Below are positions 6,305 to 14,618 of a stretch of DNA of 21,778 bases, one piece after another. Below the pieces are notes generated by a model that saw only the letters and a list, made by a program, of their open reading frames with translations, did not search any database and was not told the DNA's origin. Origin of the DNA: Parcubacteria group bacterium CG11_big_fil_rev_8_21_14_0_20_41_14 (GTDB taxonomy: Bacteria > Patescibacteriota > Patescibacteriia > UBA2169). The stretch is from NCBI GenBank assembly GCA_002787075.1, contig PCVT01000152.1:659-22436 (forward strand). Reading direction: 5' to 3'. The translations under genes and the position numbers were made by a program. Within the stretch, counting starts at the first letter, position 1. Every line of letters begins with the position of its first letter.

Positions 6305-7141
6305 ATGTCAATTAAACGTTACAAACCAACTACTTCAGGAAGGCGCCACGCGTCAGTTATTAAGCGCGATAAAATAGGTGAACAAAAGCGCGTTAAAAAG
6401 CTGATACAAAAGCTTCCATACAGAGCTGGAAGATCTAATGGAAAAATTTCCGTGCGCCATAAAGGCAATCGCGCGAAAAGAGCGTATCGCATGATTGATT
6501 TTTCTAATCCAGTTGAAGACAAAAAGGCAGAAGTAATTGGAATTCAATATGATCCATACCGAACTGCTGATATAGCGCTTTTAAAATACGAAGATGGCTC
6601 TCTTTCATATACTTTGGCAGTGCAAAATTTAAAATTAGGTGATATTATAGAAACAAGCAGAAAAAGATCATTAGACATGAATCCAGGAAACAGGATGATT
6701 TTAAAGCATATTCCAGCTGGCGTAATGATTTGTAATATTGAGTTAAGCCCTAAATCAAAAGCATCTTCCGTTCGTAGCGCTGGATCGAGCGCAACAGTGC
6801 TTTCGCAGGAACCTCCATTTGTACAGGTAAAAATGCCTTCTTCAGAAGTTCGGAAATTCAATGAAAATTGCTTGATAACTATTGGACAAGTAAGCAATCC
6901 AGAGCATAGTTTGATACGGCTTGGAAAAGCAGGTAGAAAGAGACACATGGGAATTCGACCAACAGTCAGAGGAAAAGCAATGAATCCAGTTGATCACCCT
7001 CATGGAGGCGGAGAAGCCAGAAACTCAATTGGATTGAAACAGCCAAAGACCCCATGGGGCAAGAAAGCGCTTGGAGTCAAAACACGCAAGCCAAATAAAG
7101 CAAGCAATACTTTAATTATAAGAAGAAGAAAAAAGAAATAA
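6305..7141 (+). CDS. rplB: 50S ribosomal protein L2
   Basis: 278 residues, normal length. L2 bridges the subunits and supports peptidyl transferase activity. The signature NPVDHPHGGGE (227-237) includes H231, equivalent to the important histidine of E. coli L2. The N-terminal OB-like domain (about 40-130) and the basic C-terminus ending RRRKKK are intact. No SD. rpsS follows with one base between the genes. Confidence 0.98.
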   Translation: MSIKRYKPTTSGRRHASVIKRDKIGEQKRVKKLIQKLPYRAGRSNGKISVRHKGNRAKRAYRMIDFSNPVEDKKAEVIGIQYDPYRTADIALLKYEDGSLSYTLAVQNLKLGDIIETSRKRSLDMNPGNRMILKHIPAGVMICNIELSPKSKASSVRSAGSSATVLSQEPPFVQVKMPSSEVRKFNENCLITIGQVSNPEHSLIRLGKAGRKRHMGIRPTVRGKAMNPVDHPHGGGEARNSIGLKQPKTPWGKKALGVKTRKPNKASNTLIIRRRKKK

Positions 7142-7142
7142 T

Positions 7143-7484
7143 ATGCCTAGAAGTATTAAAAAAGGACCATATCTTGATGAGCGTCTTCTTGGAAAAGTCG
7201 CAAAGCAAGGAAATGACAAAAAGACCATTATTAAAACCTGGTCTAGAAGAGCGACTATTGCGCCTGAAATGGTAGGATATACGTTTGGAGTGCATAATGG
7301 AAAGGCGCATATTCCAGTGCTTGTTGTTGAAAACATGGTTGGTCACAAATTGGGTGAATTTTCTTTAACGCGAAAGTTTTCAAAGCATGGCGGAAGAATG
7401 CAGCGTGAACAGGAGCAAGCTCAAGCCCAAAAGGGCGCTGAAAAGAGCGCTGAATCAGATAAATCTGAAAAAGTTAAAAAATGA
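7143..7484 (+). CDS. rpsS: 30S ribosomal protein S19 with extended C-terminus
   Basis: 113 residues; typical S19 is about 92. The core has PRSIKKGPY at the start and the conserved HNGKAHIPVLV (51-61) and MVGHKLGEF (65-73). From about residue 85 the sequence becomes a Gln/Glu/Ala/Lys-rich tail (QREQEQAQAQKGAEK) with no known fold. S19 lies in the 30S head beside S13. It begins 1 nt after rplB ends. Confidence 0.96.
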   Translation: MPRSIKKGPYLDERLLGKVAKQGNDKKTIIKTWSRRATIAPEMVGYTFGVHNGKAHIPVLVVENMVGHKLGEFSLTRKFSKHGGRMQREQEQAQAQKGAEKSAESDKSEKVKK

Positions 7485-7499
7485 CAATAGTTTATATTT

Positions 7500-7886
7500 A
7501 TGGAAGCTAAAGCATATCTAAAATTTACCAGAATTTCTCCGAAGAAAGTCCGCTTAATCACTTCAATGATTATAAAGAAAAAAGTGGATGAAGCTATTGA
7601 TCAACTTGTAGTTTCAACTAAAAAATCAGCCCCTATTGTGCTGAAAGTTTTGAAAAGCGCGATAAGCAACGCTAAAAATGAGAAAAAAATGAATACAGAT
7701 GAATTGATTGTGTCTGAATCATTTGTTAACGAAGGCGCGACTTTAAAGAGGTGGCGGCCACGCGCGTTCGGAAGAGCAGCTAAAATACGCAAAAGAACAA
7801 GCAAGATTACGATTGTAGTAAGCGATAAAAGCGATAAAAAAGAGAAACCAGCTGTTATTGAAAAAAAAGAGAAAGCGCATAAATAA
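7500..7886 (+). CDS. rplV: 50S ribosomal protein L22
   Basis: 128 residues. KFTRISPKKVRL near the N-terminus and the beta-hairpin GATLKRWRPRAFGRA (about 79-93) that lines the exit tunnel and contributes to macrolide contacts are clear. A short Lys/Glu tail (about 112-128) extends beyond the usual end. No SD; 15 nt after rpsS and 8 nt before rpsC. Confidence 0.97.
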   Translation: MEAKAYLKFTRISPKKVRLITSMIIKKKVDEAIDQLVVSTKKSAPIVLKVLKSAISNAKNEKKMNTDELIVSESFVNEGATLKRWRPRAFGRAAKIRKRTSKITIVVSDKSDKKEKPAVIEKKEKAHK

Positions 7887-7894
7887 TAAATATT

Positions 7895-8611
7895 ATGGGA
7901 CAGAAAATACACCCAAAAAATCATAGACTTGGAATTATAGAGGACTGGGCATCAAAATGGTTTGCTCCGAAAGAGCTTTTTAGAAGTTACTTAAAACAGG
8001 ATGTTCAGATCCGCAGATTTTTATTGAAAAAATTACGCGAAGCGCGCGTTGATAATATTAGCATTGAGAGATCTGGAAAAGATAATGAAATCATAATAAA
8101 TATTTATACTGCAAAGCCAGGAATGGTAATTGGAAGAGGTGGTCAAGGAATTGAAGAACTTTCAAAAGAGATTGAAAAATCAGTGCTTAAAAATGAGATT
8201 AAAGCAAAAGTGAATATACACGAAGTAAGGCAAGCGTCTCTTAGCTCTGCTAATATGTCTCAAGGAATCGGCTCTGACATAGAGCGCAGAATTCCATATC
8301 GCAGATCAGCAAAGCAGGCGCTTGAGAATATCAAGAAAGCAGGCGCTAAAGGAGTGAAGATCCAGATAAAAGGGCGTTTGAACGGCGCTGAAATCGCTCG
8401 ATGTGAAACCATGAACTGGGGAAGCGTTCCTTTGCATACTTTGCGCGCTAATATTGATTACGCGCACACAGAAGCAGATACAACATACGGAAAAATTGGA
8501 ATTGGAGTATGGATTTACAAAGGAGAAGTGCTTGACAGCGAAGATAAGAAAGAAAAAGAAGGATCTGAAGACGTGCTTAAAGAGATTAAAAAAATAACGT
8601 CAAAAGCTTAA
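7895..8611 (+). CDS. rpsC: 30S ribosomal protein S3
   Basis: 238 residues. The N-terminal GQKIHPKNHRLGI, a KH domain with the GRGG loop (80-83, in KPGMVIGRGGQGIE), and the C-terminal domain with IPYRRSAKQALE and GRLNGAEIAR are all present. S3 sits at the mRNA entry of the 30S subunit and helps unwind mRNA. A modest charged tail (about 212-230) follows the domain. One base separates it from rplP. Confidence 0.98.
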   Translation: MGQKIHPKNHRLGIIEDWASKWFAPKELFRSYLKQDVQIRRFLLKKLREARVDNISIERSGKDNEIIINIYTAKPGMVIGRGGQGIEELSKEIEKSVLKNEIKAKVNIHEVRQASLSSANMSQGIGSDIERRIPYRRSAKQALENIKKAGAKGVKIQIKGRLNGAEIARCETMNWGSVPLHTLRANIDYAHTEADTTYGKIGIGVWIYKGEVLDSEDKKEKEGSEDVLKEIKKITSKA

Positions 8612-8612
8612 T

Positions 8613-9020
8613 ATGTTAATGCCAAGAAAAGTAAAACACAGAAAAGCTCATAAAGGAAGATTGCGCGGAAGAGCTGAGCGAAAAACATATCTTTCATTTG
8701 GTAATTTTGGGTTGCGCGCCATAACTTCTTCTTGGGTTTCATCCCGGCAGATAGAATCAGCCCGCAGAGCAATGACGCGATATGTCCAGCGCGGAGGAAA
8801 GATTTGGATTAGGATTTTTCCTGATAAGCCAGTTACTGCCAAGGGCGCGGAAGTGCCTATGGGATCAGGAAAAGGAAATGTTGACAGATACGTGGCTCCA
8901 ATCAGGAGAGGAACTATAATGTTTGAAATGGCTGGAGTTGAGCGCGATATTGCCAAGAAAGCAATGAAATTAGCAGCATACAAGCTTCCAATGAAAACGC
9001 AGTTTGTTGAAAAAGAATAA
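8613..9020 (+). CDS. rplP: 50S ribosomal protein L16
   Basis: 135 residues, normal length. It starts MLMPRKVKHRKAHKGR as is usual for L16; an ATG two codons later (8619) is the only alternative. The conserved basic RGRAERKTYLSFGNFGLRA and GSGKGNVDRYVAPI segments are present. L16 sits near the A site and is needed late in 50S assembly. Order S3-L16-L29 is as in most bacteria. Confidence 0.97.
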   Translation: MLMPRKVKHRKAHKGRLRGRAERKTYLSFGNFGLRAITSSWVSSRQIESARRAMTRYVQRGGKIWIRIFPDKPVTAKGAEVPMGSGKGNVDRYVAPIRRGTIMFEMAGVERDIAKKAMKLAAYKLPMKTQFVEKE

Positions 9021-9025
9021 TAATT

Positions 9026-9226
9026 ATGAAATACGTTGATATAAAAAACATGTTAGAGCAGGAATTAAAGGATATTCTTGCTAAATCAAAATCAGAATTG
9101 GTTGATTTGCAGTTTAAGGCGCATTCAGGTACACTCAAACAGGTTCGAAATATCCGTTTTATCAAAAAAGATATAGCAAGAATATTAACACGATTAAGCG
9201 AGTATGGAAAAGACAGCAAAAAATAA
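9026..9226 (+). CDS. rpmC: 50S ribosomal protein L29
   Basis: 66 residues, the expected size. Two long helices with ELKDILAKSKSELVDLQFKA and the conserved region around RNIRFIKKDIARILT. L29 is at the tunnel exit beside L23. Its 3' end overlaps the start of rpsQ by 23 nt, the largest overlap in the ribosomal cluster. Confidence 0.95.
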   Translation: MKYVDIKNMLEQELKDILAKSKSELVDLQFKAHSGTLKQVRNIRFIKKDIARILTRLSEYGKDSKK

Positions 9227-9455
9227 TAAGCGCAGATTTACTGGAATAGTCGCGAGCATAGCCATGCAGAACACGGTCTCAGTTAGAGTTGACAGAGTAA
9301 AAATTCATCCAAGATATAGAAAGCGGTATAGAGTAAGCAAGAAGTATGCTTGTGATTATCGCAAGAACGATGTCGCGCTTGGCGACAAAGTAGTAATTGA
9401 AGAAACCCGCCCTATATCTAGGACTAAAAAGTGGAAAATAGTTGAAAAAATATGA
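9204..9455 (+). CDS. rpsQ: 30S ribosomal protein S17
   Basis: 83 residues. OB-fold protein of the 30S body. FTGIVASIAMQNTVSVRVDR is followed by HPRYRKRYRVSKKYACDYR and the conserved GDKVVIEETRPISRTKKW. The ATG at 9204 lies inside rpmC (23-nt overlap); the next methionine falls inside the conserved domain, so this start is needed. The stop overlaps the rplN ATG (ATGA). Confidence 0.96.
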   Translation: MEKTAKNNKRRFTGIVASIAMQNTVSVRVDRVKIHPRYRKRYRVSKKYACDYRKNDVALGDKVVIEETRPISRTKKWKIVEKI

Positions 9456-9826
9456 TTCAATTCATGTCAAGAATTAATTGCGCGGACAATACTGGAGCAA
9501 AAAAATTGCAATGCATTACTGTTTTGGGCTCATCTAGAAAACGATACGCCCGCATAGGAGATCTTATGACCTTGGTGGTTAAAGAAGCTCAGCCCTATTC
9601 TATGGTAAAAAAAGGAGATGTAGTGCTCGCGGTTTTAGTGCGCCAAAAAAAGGAATTGCGCCGAAAAGATGGATCATATATCAGATTTGACGATAACGCG
9701 GCAGTTATTTTAGCAGATAAGAAAAACAAAGAACCAAAAGGAACTCGAATTTTCGGGCCAGTCGCCCGCGAATTGCGACCAAAAGGATTTTTAAAAATTA
9801 TTTCACTTGCTCCAGAGGTATTATGA
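9452..9826 (+). CDS. rplN: 50S ribosomal protein L14
   Basis: 124 residues, normal. It has ADNTGAKKLQCI near the N-terminus, GDVVLAVLVRQKKELRRKDGS and the C-terminal GTRIFGPVARELR, the L14 signatures. L14 contacts 16S helix 44 and is the target of the silencing factor RsfS in other bacteria. It overlaps rpsQ by 4 nt (ATGA) and rplX by 4 nt, indicating translational coupling. Confidence 0.97.
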   Translation: MIQFMSRINCADNTGAKKLQCITVLGSSRKRYARIGDLMTLVVKEAQPYSMVKKGDVVLAVLVRQKKELRRKDGSYIRFDDNAAVILADKKNKEPKGTRIFGPVARELRPKGFLKIISLAPEVL

Positions 9827-10131
9827 TAAAAAGAGGCGACACAATTAAGGTAATAGCAGGAAAAGACAAGGGAAAAACAGGAAAAGTTCTTCAGGTTTTG
9901 CCTAGGTTTGAACGCGTGAGCGTTGAAGGTGTGAATGTACTTTCAAAGCACTTGCGCTCCCAGGATCGCGCAAAGCCAGGTCAGAAAATTGAATTTCCTT
10001 CCCCAATACATTGGTCTAATGTAATGATTATTTGTCCGCAATGCTCAAAGCAAACTTCAATTGGTTCTAAATTGGCCCAAGGAAATGGTAAAAAGCAGAG
10101 AATATGCCTTAAGTGCAAAGCAGAAATTTAA
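9823..10131 (+). CDS. rplX: 50S ribosomal protein L24 with zinc-ribbon C-terminus
   Basis: 102 residues. The KOW motif (about 3-30, IKRGDTIKVIAGKDKGKTGKV) identifies L24, an early 50S assembly protein. The C-terminal half carries CPQC (71-74) and CLKC (95-98), a four-cysteine ribbon kept in many but not all bacterial L24 proteins. It overlaps rplN by 4 nt. An AGAGGT stretch 3 nt before the ATG makes it one of the few genes here with an SD-like sequence. Confidence 0.96.
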   Translation: MIKRGDTIKVIAGKDKGKTGKVLQVLPRFERVSVEGVNVLSKHLRSQDRAKPGQKIEFPSPIHWSNVMIICPQCSKQTSIGSKLAQGNGKKQRICLKCKAEI

Positions 10132-10135
10132 TAAT

Positions 10136-10675
10136 ATGTTTAAGTCAATAGAAGCAAAATTTAAAGAAGACATACTTAAGAAGCGCAAAGATTTGTTTGG
10201 AGTTTCAAATATTTTATCTTGCCCGAAAATTGAAAAAGTTGTTATTAATGTGCGCGTGAAGCAAGGAGGAAATATTGAAGAAGAAGCTATTTTGAACATG
10301 ATTTCCAAAATTTCAGGACAAAAAGCAATTGCCACAAAAGCTCGTCTTTCAATTTCTAATTTTAAAATCAGAGAAGGCCAGATTGTTGGAGCAAAAGCAA
10401 CTCTCCGCAATAGAATGATGATTGATTTTTTGGATAAATTAGTTAATGTTACTTTGCCTCGAGTGCGCGATTTTTCAGGGCTTGATAAAAAAGCATTTGA
10501 CGGAAAAGGAAACTATACTATTGGTTTTTCAGAATACAACTCATTTCCCGAGGTAGCGGGAGATGATGTTTCCAGATTGCATGGAATTGAGATAACCATT
10601 GTTACTACCGCGGATAATAATGAACAAGGTTTTACATTGCTTAAAGAATTAGGTTTTCCATTTAAGAAGAAATAA
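10136..10675 (+). CDS. rplE: 50S ribosomal protein L5
   Basis: 179 residues from the ATG at 10136, the usual L5 length. In-frame start codons as far back as 10061 lie inside rplX and add non-conserved sequence. NILSCPKIEKVVINVRV, SGQKAIATKARLSISNFKIREG and GNYTIGFSEYNSFPE are typical. L5 binds 5S rRNA and contacts the P-site tRNA. The start follows rplX by 4 nt in TAATAATATG, with no SD. Confidence 0.96.
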   Translation: MFKSIEAKFKEDILKKRKDLFGVSNILSCPKIEKVVINVRVKQGGNIEEEAILNMISKISGQKAIATKARLSISNFKIREGQIVGAKATLRNRMMIDFLDKLVNVTLPRVRDFSGLDKKAFDGKGNYTIGFSEYNSFPEVAGDDVSRLHGIEITIVTTADNNEQGFTLLKELGFPFKKK

Positions 10676-10681
10676 TATAAT

Positions 10682-10867
10682 ATGGCACGAACAGCTTTAA
10701 TAGTAAAATCCAAGAGAAAGCCAAAGTATTCAACGCGCAAGATTCGCAGATGTTGGAAATGTGGCAGAATCCATGGTTATATGCGAGATTTTGATTTATG
10801 CAGAATTTGCTTTCGGGAATTAGCGCGAAAAGGCGAAATACCAGGCGTTAAAAAATCAAGCTGGTAA
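10682..10867 (+). CDS. rpsZ: 30S ribosomal protein S14, zinc-binding type Z
   Basis: 61 residues, the short C+ form of S14. The zinc ribbon is complete: C24, C27, C40, C43 in CWKCGRIHGYMRDFDLCRIC. The C-terminus ends IPGVKKSSW as in this family. It sits between rplE and rpsH as usual. Having the zinc-bound form means the ribosome depends on zinc at this site. Confidence 0.97.
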   Translation: MARTALIVKSKRKPKYSTRKIRRCWKCGRIHGYMRDFDLCRICFRELARKGEIPGVKKSSW

Positions 10868-10883
10868 TAATAAGATTAATTAT

Positions 10884-11279
10884 ATGATGACAGATCCAAT
10901 AGCAGACATGTTAACTAGAATGAGGAATTCTCTTGCAGCCCGCAAAGAGCGTGTTTTAATTCCGTCTTCAAAACTTAAAATGCGCTTAGCAGGTATTTTA
11001 GAAAAAGAGAATTATATTATTTCAGCAAATGAAAAAGAAGTAAATGGACGCAAGAATATTGAAATTAAGCTTAAATACAAGAAAGACGGATCAGGAGCCA
11101 TACAAACCATTAAGCGCGTAAGCAAACCAGGATTGCGCGTATATTCTCAAGCAGAAGATTTGCCAACTGTTCTGCAGGGGTATGGGATTGCTATTATATC
11201 AACTCCAGAAGGGCTTTTAACTAATAAGGAAGCGCGAAAGCGCGGTATTGGCGGAGAAATAATTTGCCAAGTATCATAA
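10884..11279 (+). CDS. rpsH: 30S ribosomal protein S8
   Basis: 131 residues. TDPIADMLTRMRNSL opens the protein and the C-terminal GIAIISTPEGLLTNKEARKRGIGGE is the S8 signature. Two ATGs are adjacent (10884 and 10887); the second gives the most common family start, and the choice changes one residue. S8 binds the central domain of 16S rRNA and in E. coli represses the spc operon. Confidence 0.96.
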   Translation: MMTDPIADMLTRMRNSLAARKERVLIPSSKLKMRLAGILEKENYIISANEKEVNGRKNIEIKLKYKKDGSGAIQTIKRVSKPGLRVYSQAEDLPTVLQGYGIAIISTPEGLLTNKEARKRGIGGEIICQVS

Positions 11280-11283
11280 AAAT

Positions 11284-11835
11284 ATGTCTAGAATAGGAAA
11301 ACAACCCATAGAGCTTGAAAATGGCGTTAGTGCTATAATTGAAAAGAGATTAGTCAAAATAACCGGACCAAAGGGAAATCTTTCAGTTGATCTTCCTTCA
11401 AAAATTTTAGTTGAACAAAAAGATAATCAGCTTATTGTTTCAGTTCCTAATCCTGAAGATAGTAGACAAGTAGCTTTTTGGGGCTTAGGTAGGAGCTTAA
11501 TAGCGAACGCGGTTGAAGGAGTTACTAAAGGATTTGAGAAAAAACTGGAAATTAACGGAGTTGGATACAAAGCTGTTTTAAAAGGAAGCGCGCTTGTATT
11601 TAATTTAGGATATTCTCATATTATTGAATTTAATGTGCCTGAAGGCGTAAACGCGCAAGTTGAAGGAAATGTCATAACTGTTTCAGGAATTGATAAGCAA
11701 TTAATCGGTGAAACAGCGGCTCAAATTAGGGCATTGCGCAAGCCAGAGCCGTATAAAGGCAAAGGCATTAAATATTCTGACGAGCAAATCCGCAGAAAAG
11801 TCGGGAAAATGGTCAAGGGAGCGGAAGGAAAGTAA
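11284..11835 (+). CDS. rplF: 50S ribosomal protein L6
   Basis: 183 residues. SRIGKQPIELENGV opens the protein and there are two homologous alpha/beta domains, the second with GIDKQLIGETAAQIRALRKPEPYKGKGIKY, diagnostic for L6. L6 is near the sarcin-ricin loop and elongation-factor site. It starts 4 nt after rpsH, without SD. Confidence 0.97.
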   Translation: MSRIGKQPIELENGVSAIIEKRLVKITGPKGNLSVDLPSKILVEQKDNQLIVSVPNPEDSRQVAFWGLGRSLIANAVEGVTKGFEKKLEINGVGYKAVLKGSALVFNLGYSHIIEFNVPEGVNAQVEGNVITVSGIDKQLIGETAAQIRALRKPEPYKGKGIKYSDEQIRRKVGKMVKGAEGK

Positions 11836-11844
11836 TATAATCAT

Positions 11845-12189
11845 ATGAAACCTATTCAAAAACAATCAATTGCCTTGCGCCGAAGAATGAGAGTGCGTAG
11901 CAAGATTACAGGCACGCAAAACCGTCCACGCGTATGCGTTCGTCCTAGTTTGACTGGAACTTTTGTTCAGTTTATTGATGATGTAAAAAGCGTGACCATT
12001 CTTTCTGGAAGCGATAAAGGCATTAAAGGGACTAAAGTCGCGCGCGCTCAAGAATTAGGAAAAAAGCTTGGAAAGGACGCTGTTGCTAAAGGAATAAAGC
12101 AGGCAATTTTGGATCGTGGAAGTAAAAAATATCATGGCAGAGTAAAAGCATTAACAGAGGCTTTACGCGAGGCAGGCGTAACAATATAA
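11845..12189 (+). CDS. rplR: 50S ribosomal protein L18
   Basis: 114 residues. A basic N-terminus (RRRMRVRSKITGT), then RPRVCVRPSLTGTFVQFIDD and the C-terminal DRGSKKYHGRVKALTEALREAG, the L18 signature. L18 binds 5S rRNA with L5. rpsE starts 9 nt later. Confidence 0.97.
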   Translation: MKPIQKQSIALRRRMRVRSKITGTQNRPRVCVRPSLTGTFVQFIDDVKSVTILSGSDKGIKGTKVARAQELGKKLGKDAVAKGIKQAILDRGSKKYHGRVKALTEALREAGVTI

Positions 12190-12198
12190 TAATTTTCT

Positions 12199-12783
12199 AT
12201 GCAAAAAGGCAAACAACAACGCAATAGGCGGGATAGTCGCGATAAGGTCAAGGATGAATTTGATCAAGTAGTTCTTGATTTAGCAAGAGTGACTCGCGTT
12301 ATGGCTGGCGGAAAAAGAATGCGCTTCCGCGCCTGTATTGCGATTGGCGACAAAAAAGGGCGCGTTGGAATTGGAATCGCAAAGGGCGCTGATGTTCAGC
12401 TCGCTATAAGCAAGGCAGTTAATGACGCGAAAAAGAACCTTATTAAAGTTGAAATTACTGAAACAGGAACTATTCCTCATGAGGTTCGCTTGCACAACTA
12501 TAGCGCTCATCTTTTTCTAAAGCCAGCTCCAAGCGGTACTGGAATTATCGCTGGAAGCGTGGTTAGACAGATTTTTGAGCTATCTGGAATTACTGATGTG
12601 GTTGGAAAGATTATGGGAACAGGAAATAAAGTGAATAACGCGAAAGCAGTTATTGATGCGCTTGCTTCTTTGCGAAAGCCGCGCAAGATCAATAAGCCGA
12701 ATCCAGCTAAAGCAGAAGAGAATAAAAAAGAAGAAAAGAAAGACGTAAAGGAAAAAAGGCAAGAAGAAAAAAAAGAGAAATAA
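12199..12783 (+). CDS. rpsE: 30S ribosomal protein S5 with charged C-terminal tail
   Basis: 194 residues; typical S5 is about 165. The dsRNA-binding-like domain has VTRVMAGGKRMRFRACIAIGD (31-51) and GRVGIGIAKG. The second domain has LKPAPSGTGIIAG (107-119). From about 161 a Lys/Glu-rich tail replaces the usual short end. S5 sits at the mRNA channel and affects decoding accuracy. The gene after it is rplO, not rpmD. Confidence 0.97.
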   Translation: MQKGKQQRNRRDSRDKVKDEFDQVVLDLARVTRVMAGGKRMRFRACIAIGDKKGRVGIGIAKGADVQLAISKAVNDAKKNLIKVEITETGTIPHEVRLHNYSAHLFLKPAPSGTGIIAGSVVRQIFELSGITDVVGKIMGTGNKVNNAKAVIDALASLRKPRKINKPNPAKAEENKKEEKKDVKEKRQEEKKEK

Positions 12784-12798
12784 TCAATATCATATAAT

Positions 12799-13311
12799 AT
12801 GGAATATTCACTAAGTAATTTAAAGAGGCCAAAAACAGCAAAGCGCCCTAAGAAGCGCGTTGGAAGGGGTAATGCGTCTGGAAAAGGCACTTATTCAGGC
12901 CGAGGCTTGAAAGGTCAAAAATCTCGTTCAGGCGGAACTCAAGGCATAAAAAAGCGAGCTCTATTCAAACAGCTTCTTATTCGTACTCCAAAATTGCCTG
13001 GTTTTAAGCGTGAAGGCAGGGATATTGCTATTGTGAATTTGTCTGTTTTGAATGATAATTTTAATGATAATGACAATGTAACTAGCCTTATTTTGGTTAA
13101 AAAGGGTTTGGTTCGAAAGTCAAAAGATGGCATAAAAGTACTTGGAAATGGTATAATAAAGAAAAAGCTAAATATCAAAATTTCATATTTTTCCGGGTCC
13201 GCGAAAAAGGCGATTGAAGATGCAGGAGGCACTATTGAAAGCACAATTAAAAAGATAGAATCTGATAAAAAGAAAAAATCACATAAATCTAAATTAGATT
13301 CCAAAGAATAA
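12799..13311 (+). CDS. rplO: 50S ribosomal protein L15
   Basis: 170 residues. The glycine/arginine-rich N-terminal region VGRGNASGKGTYSGRGLKGQ (21-40) continues into KSRSGG, and IRTPKLPGFK (61-70) follows; both identify L15. The C-terminal domain is complete and ends in a Lys/Ser-rich tail. Only 15 nt separate it from rpsE, so the L30 gene that usually lies between them is absent. Confidence 0.96.
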   Translation: MEYSLSNLKRPKTAKRPKKRVGRGNASGKGTYSGRGLKGQKSRSGGTQGIKKRALFKQLLIRTPKLPGFKREGRDIAIVNLSVLNDNFNDNDNVTSLILVKKGLVRKSKDGIKVLGNGIIKKKLNIKISYFSGSAKKAIEDAGGTIESTIKKIESDKKKKSHKSKLDSKE

Positions 13312-13320
13312 CGATAAAAT

Positions 13321-14610
13321 ATGGTTATTCAAAAAATAAAACAAATCTGGCACACAAAAGATATCCGCAATGACATACTTTTCGTGCTTTTAGTTTTTAT
13401 TATTTTCCGAACGCTTGCGCATATTCCTGTTCCCGGGGTTGATGTTACTGGGTTGCAGGCGTTTTTTAATTCCAATCAAGTGCTTGGGCTTTTGAATATT
13501 TTAACCGGAGGCGGGCTTGAGAATTTTTCAGTTGTAATGCTTGGAGTTGGTCCATATATTACTTCATCAATTATTTTCCAATTGCTTGGCATGATTATTC
13601 CAAAGCTTGAAGAAATGCAAAAAGAGAGCGAGCAAGGCAGGCAGAAAATCAACCAATGGACTAGGCTTGCTACTGTGCCTTTGGCATTTATCCAGTCATA
13701 TGGAACGATTTCTTTTTTGCAAAGAGCAGGAGGCACTGGTGGCGCTGATTTGATTGGAAATATTCCAGCTTTGCAGATGGCTATTACTATGATGATTGTG
13801 ACTGCTGGAACAGTGTTCTTGATGTGGCTTGGAGAACTTATGAGCGAGCGAAGAGTGGGAAATGGAGTTTCTTTGCTTATTTTCGCTGGTATTGTGTCAG
13901 GACTTCCAACTGTGCTTTTGCGCGTGTTTTCAACTTATGATTCTTCCCAGCTGATTAATGTTATCTTATTCTTGATTATCGCGGTTGTCACAGTTGCTGG
14001 AGTGGTGTTCATTACCGAGGGTCAGCGCAATATTCCAGTGACGTACGCTAAATTCGCGCGTGGCAATTCAATGGCTTCTGGGGGAGTGCACAGCCATTTG
14101 CCTATGCGCGTGAATCAGGCAGGAGTTATTCCTATTATTTTCGCGATTTCAATTGTTTTGTTTCCGCCTATGATTGCGCAGTTTTTCGCGCAATCAACTG
14201 TCGCGTTTTTGCGCGAGGCGTCAACGTTCGTGATCCAATTGTTCAATAACCAATTATTCTACGGCATTACTTATTTTTTGCTTGTTTTTGGTTTTACTTA
14301 TTTTTATACTGCTGTTATTTTCAAGCCAGATCAGATCGCGGAAAATCTTCAGCGCCAAGGCGGTTTTATTCCTGGAATTCGTCCGGGCTCGGAAACAGCG
14401 CATTATTTGTCAAATGTTTCTACGCGCATTTTGTTTGCTGGAGCTTTATTCTTAGGCATTATCGCGATTATGCCTTTGCTTTTGCAGAATTTTACAGGCA
14501 CAAATCTTGTTATAGGGGGCACGTCTTTGCTGATTGTGGTTTCTGTTGTTATTGAAACAGTAAAGCAAGTTAATTCCCAGCTTATTATGCGGGATTATGA
14601 GAAGTTTTGA
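13321..14610 (+). CDS. secY: Protein translocase subunit SecY
   Basis: 429 residues, normal length, about ten hydrophobic segments. IIFRTLAHIPVPGVD marks TM1 and the start of the plug region. LGVGPYITSSIIFQLLG is TM2b. GFIPGIRPG is the conserved cytoplasmic loop used for ribosome and SecA docking. SecY is the pore of the Sec channel. It ends the spc cluster with TGA immediately followed by TAA, then a palindromic element at 14619-14649. Confidence 0.98.
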   Translation: MVIQKIKQIWHTKDIRNDILFVLLVFIIFRTLAHIPVPGVDVTGLQAFFNSNQVLGLLNILTGGGLENFSVVMLGVGPYITSSIIFQLLGMIIPKLEEMQKESEQGRQKINQWTRLATVPLAFIQSYGTISFLQRAGGTGGADLIGNIPALQMAITMMIVTAGTVFLMWLGELMSERRVGNGVSLLIFAGIVSGLPTVLLRVFSTYDSSQLINVILFLIIAVVTVAGVVFITEGQRNIPVTYAKFARGNSMASGGVHSHLPMRVNQAGVIPIIFAISIVLFPPMIAQFFAQSTVAFLREASTFVIQLFNNQLFYGITYFLLVFGFTYFYTAVIFKPDQIAENLQRQGGFIPGIRPGSETAHYLSNVSTRILFAGALFLGIIAIMPLLLQNFTGTNLVIGGTSLLIVVSVVIETVKQVNSQLIMRDYEKF

Positions 14611-14618
14611 TAAGTGTC

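Noticed and set aside
10061..10135. Longer in-frame start for rplE within rplX
   Set aside because: The added residues are not L5-like, and the ATG at 10136 gives the usual length and N-terminus.
14608..14613. UGA read as glycine, as in some CPR lineages
   Set aside because: secY ends at TGA at its normal C-terminus and TGA also ends DUF433, rplW and other genes at normal lengths, so the standard bacterial code applies.
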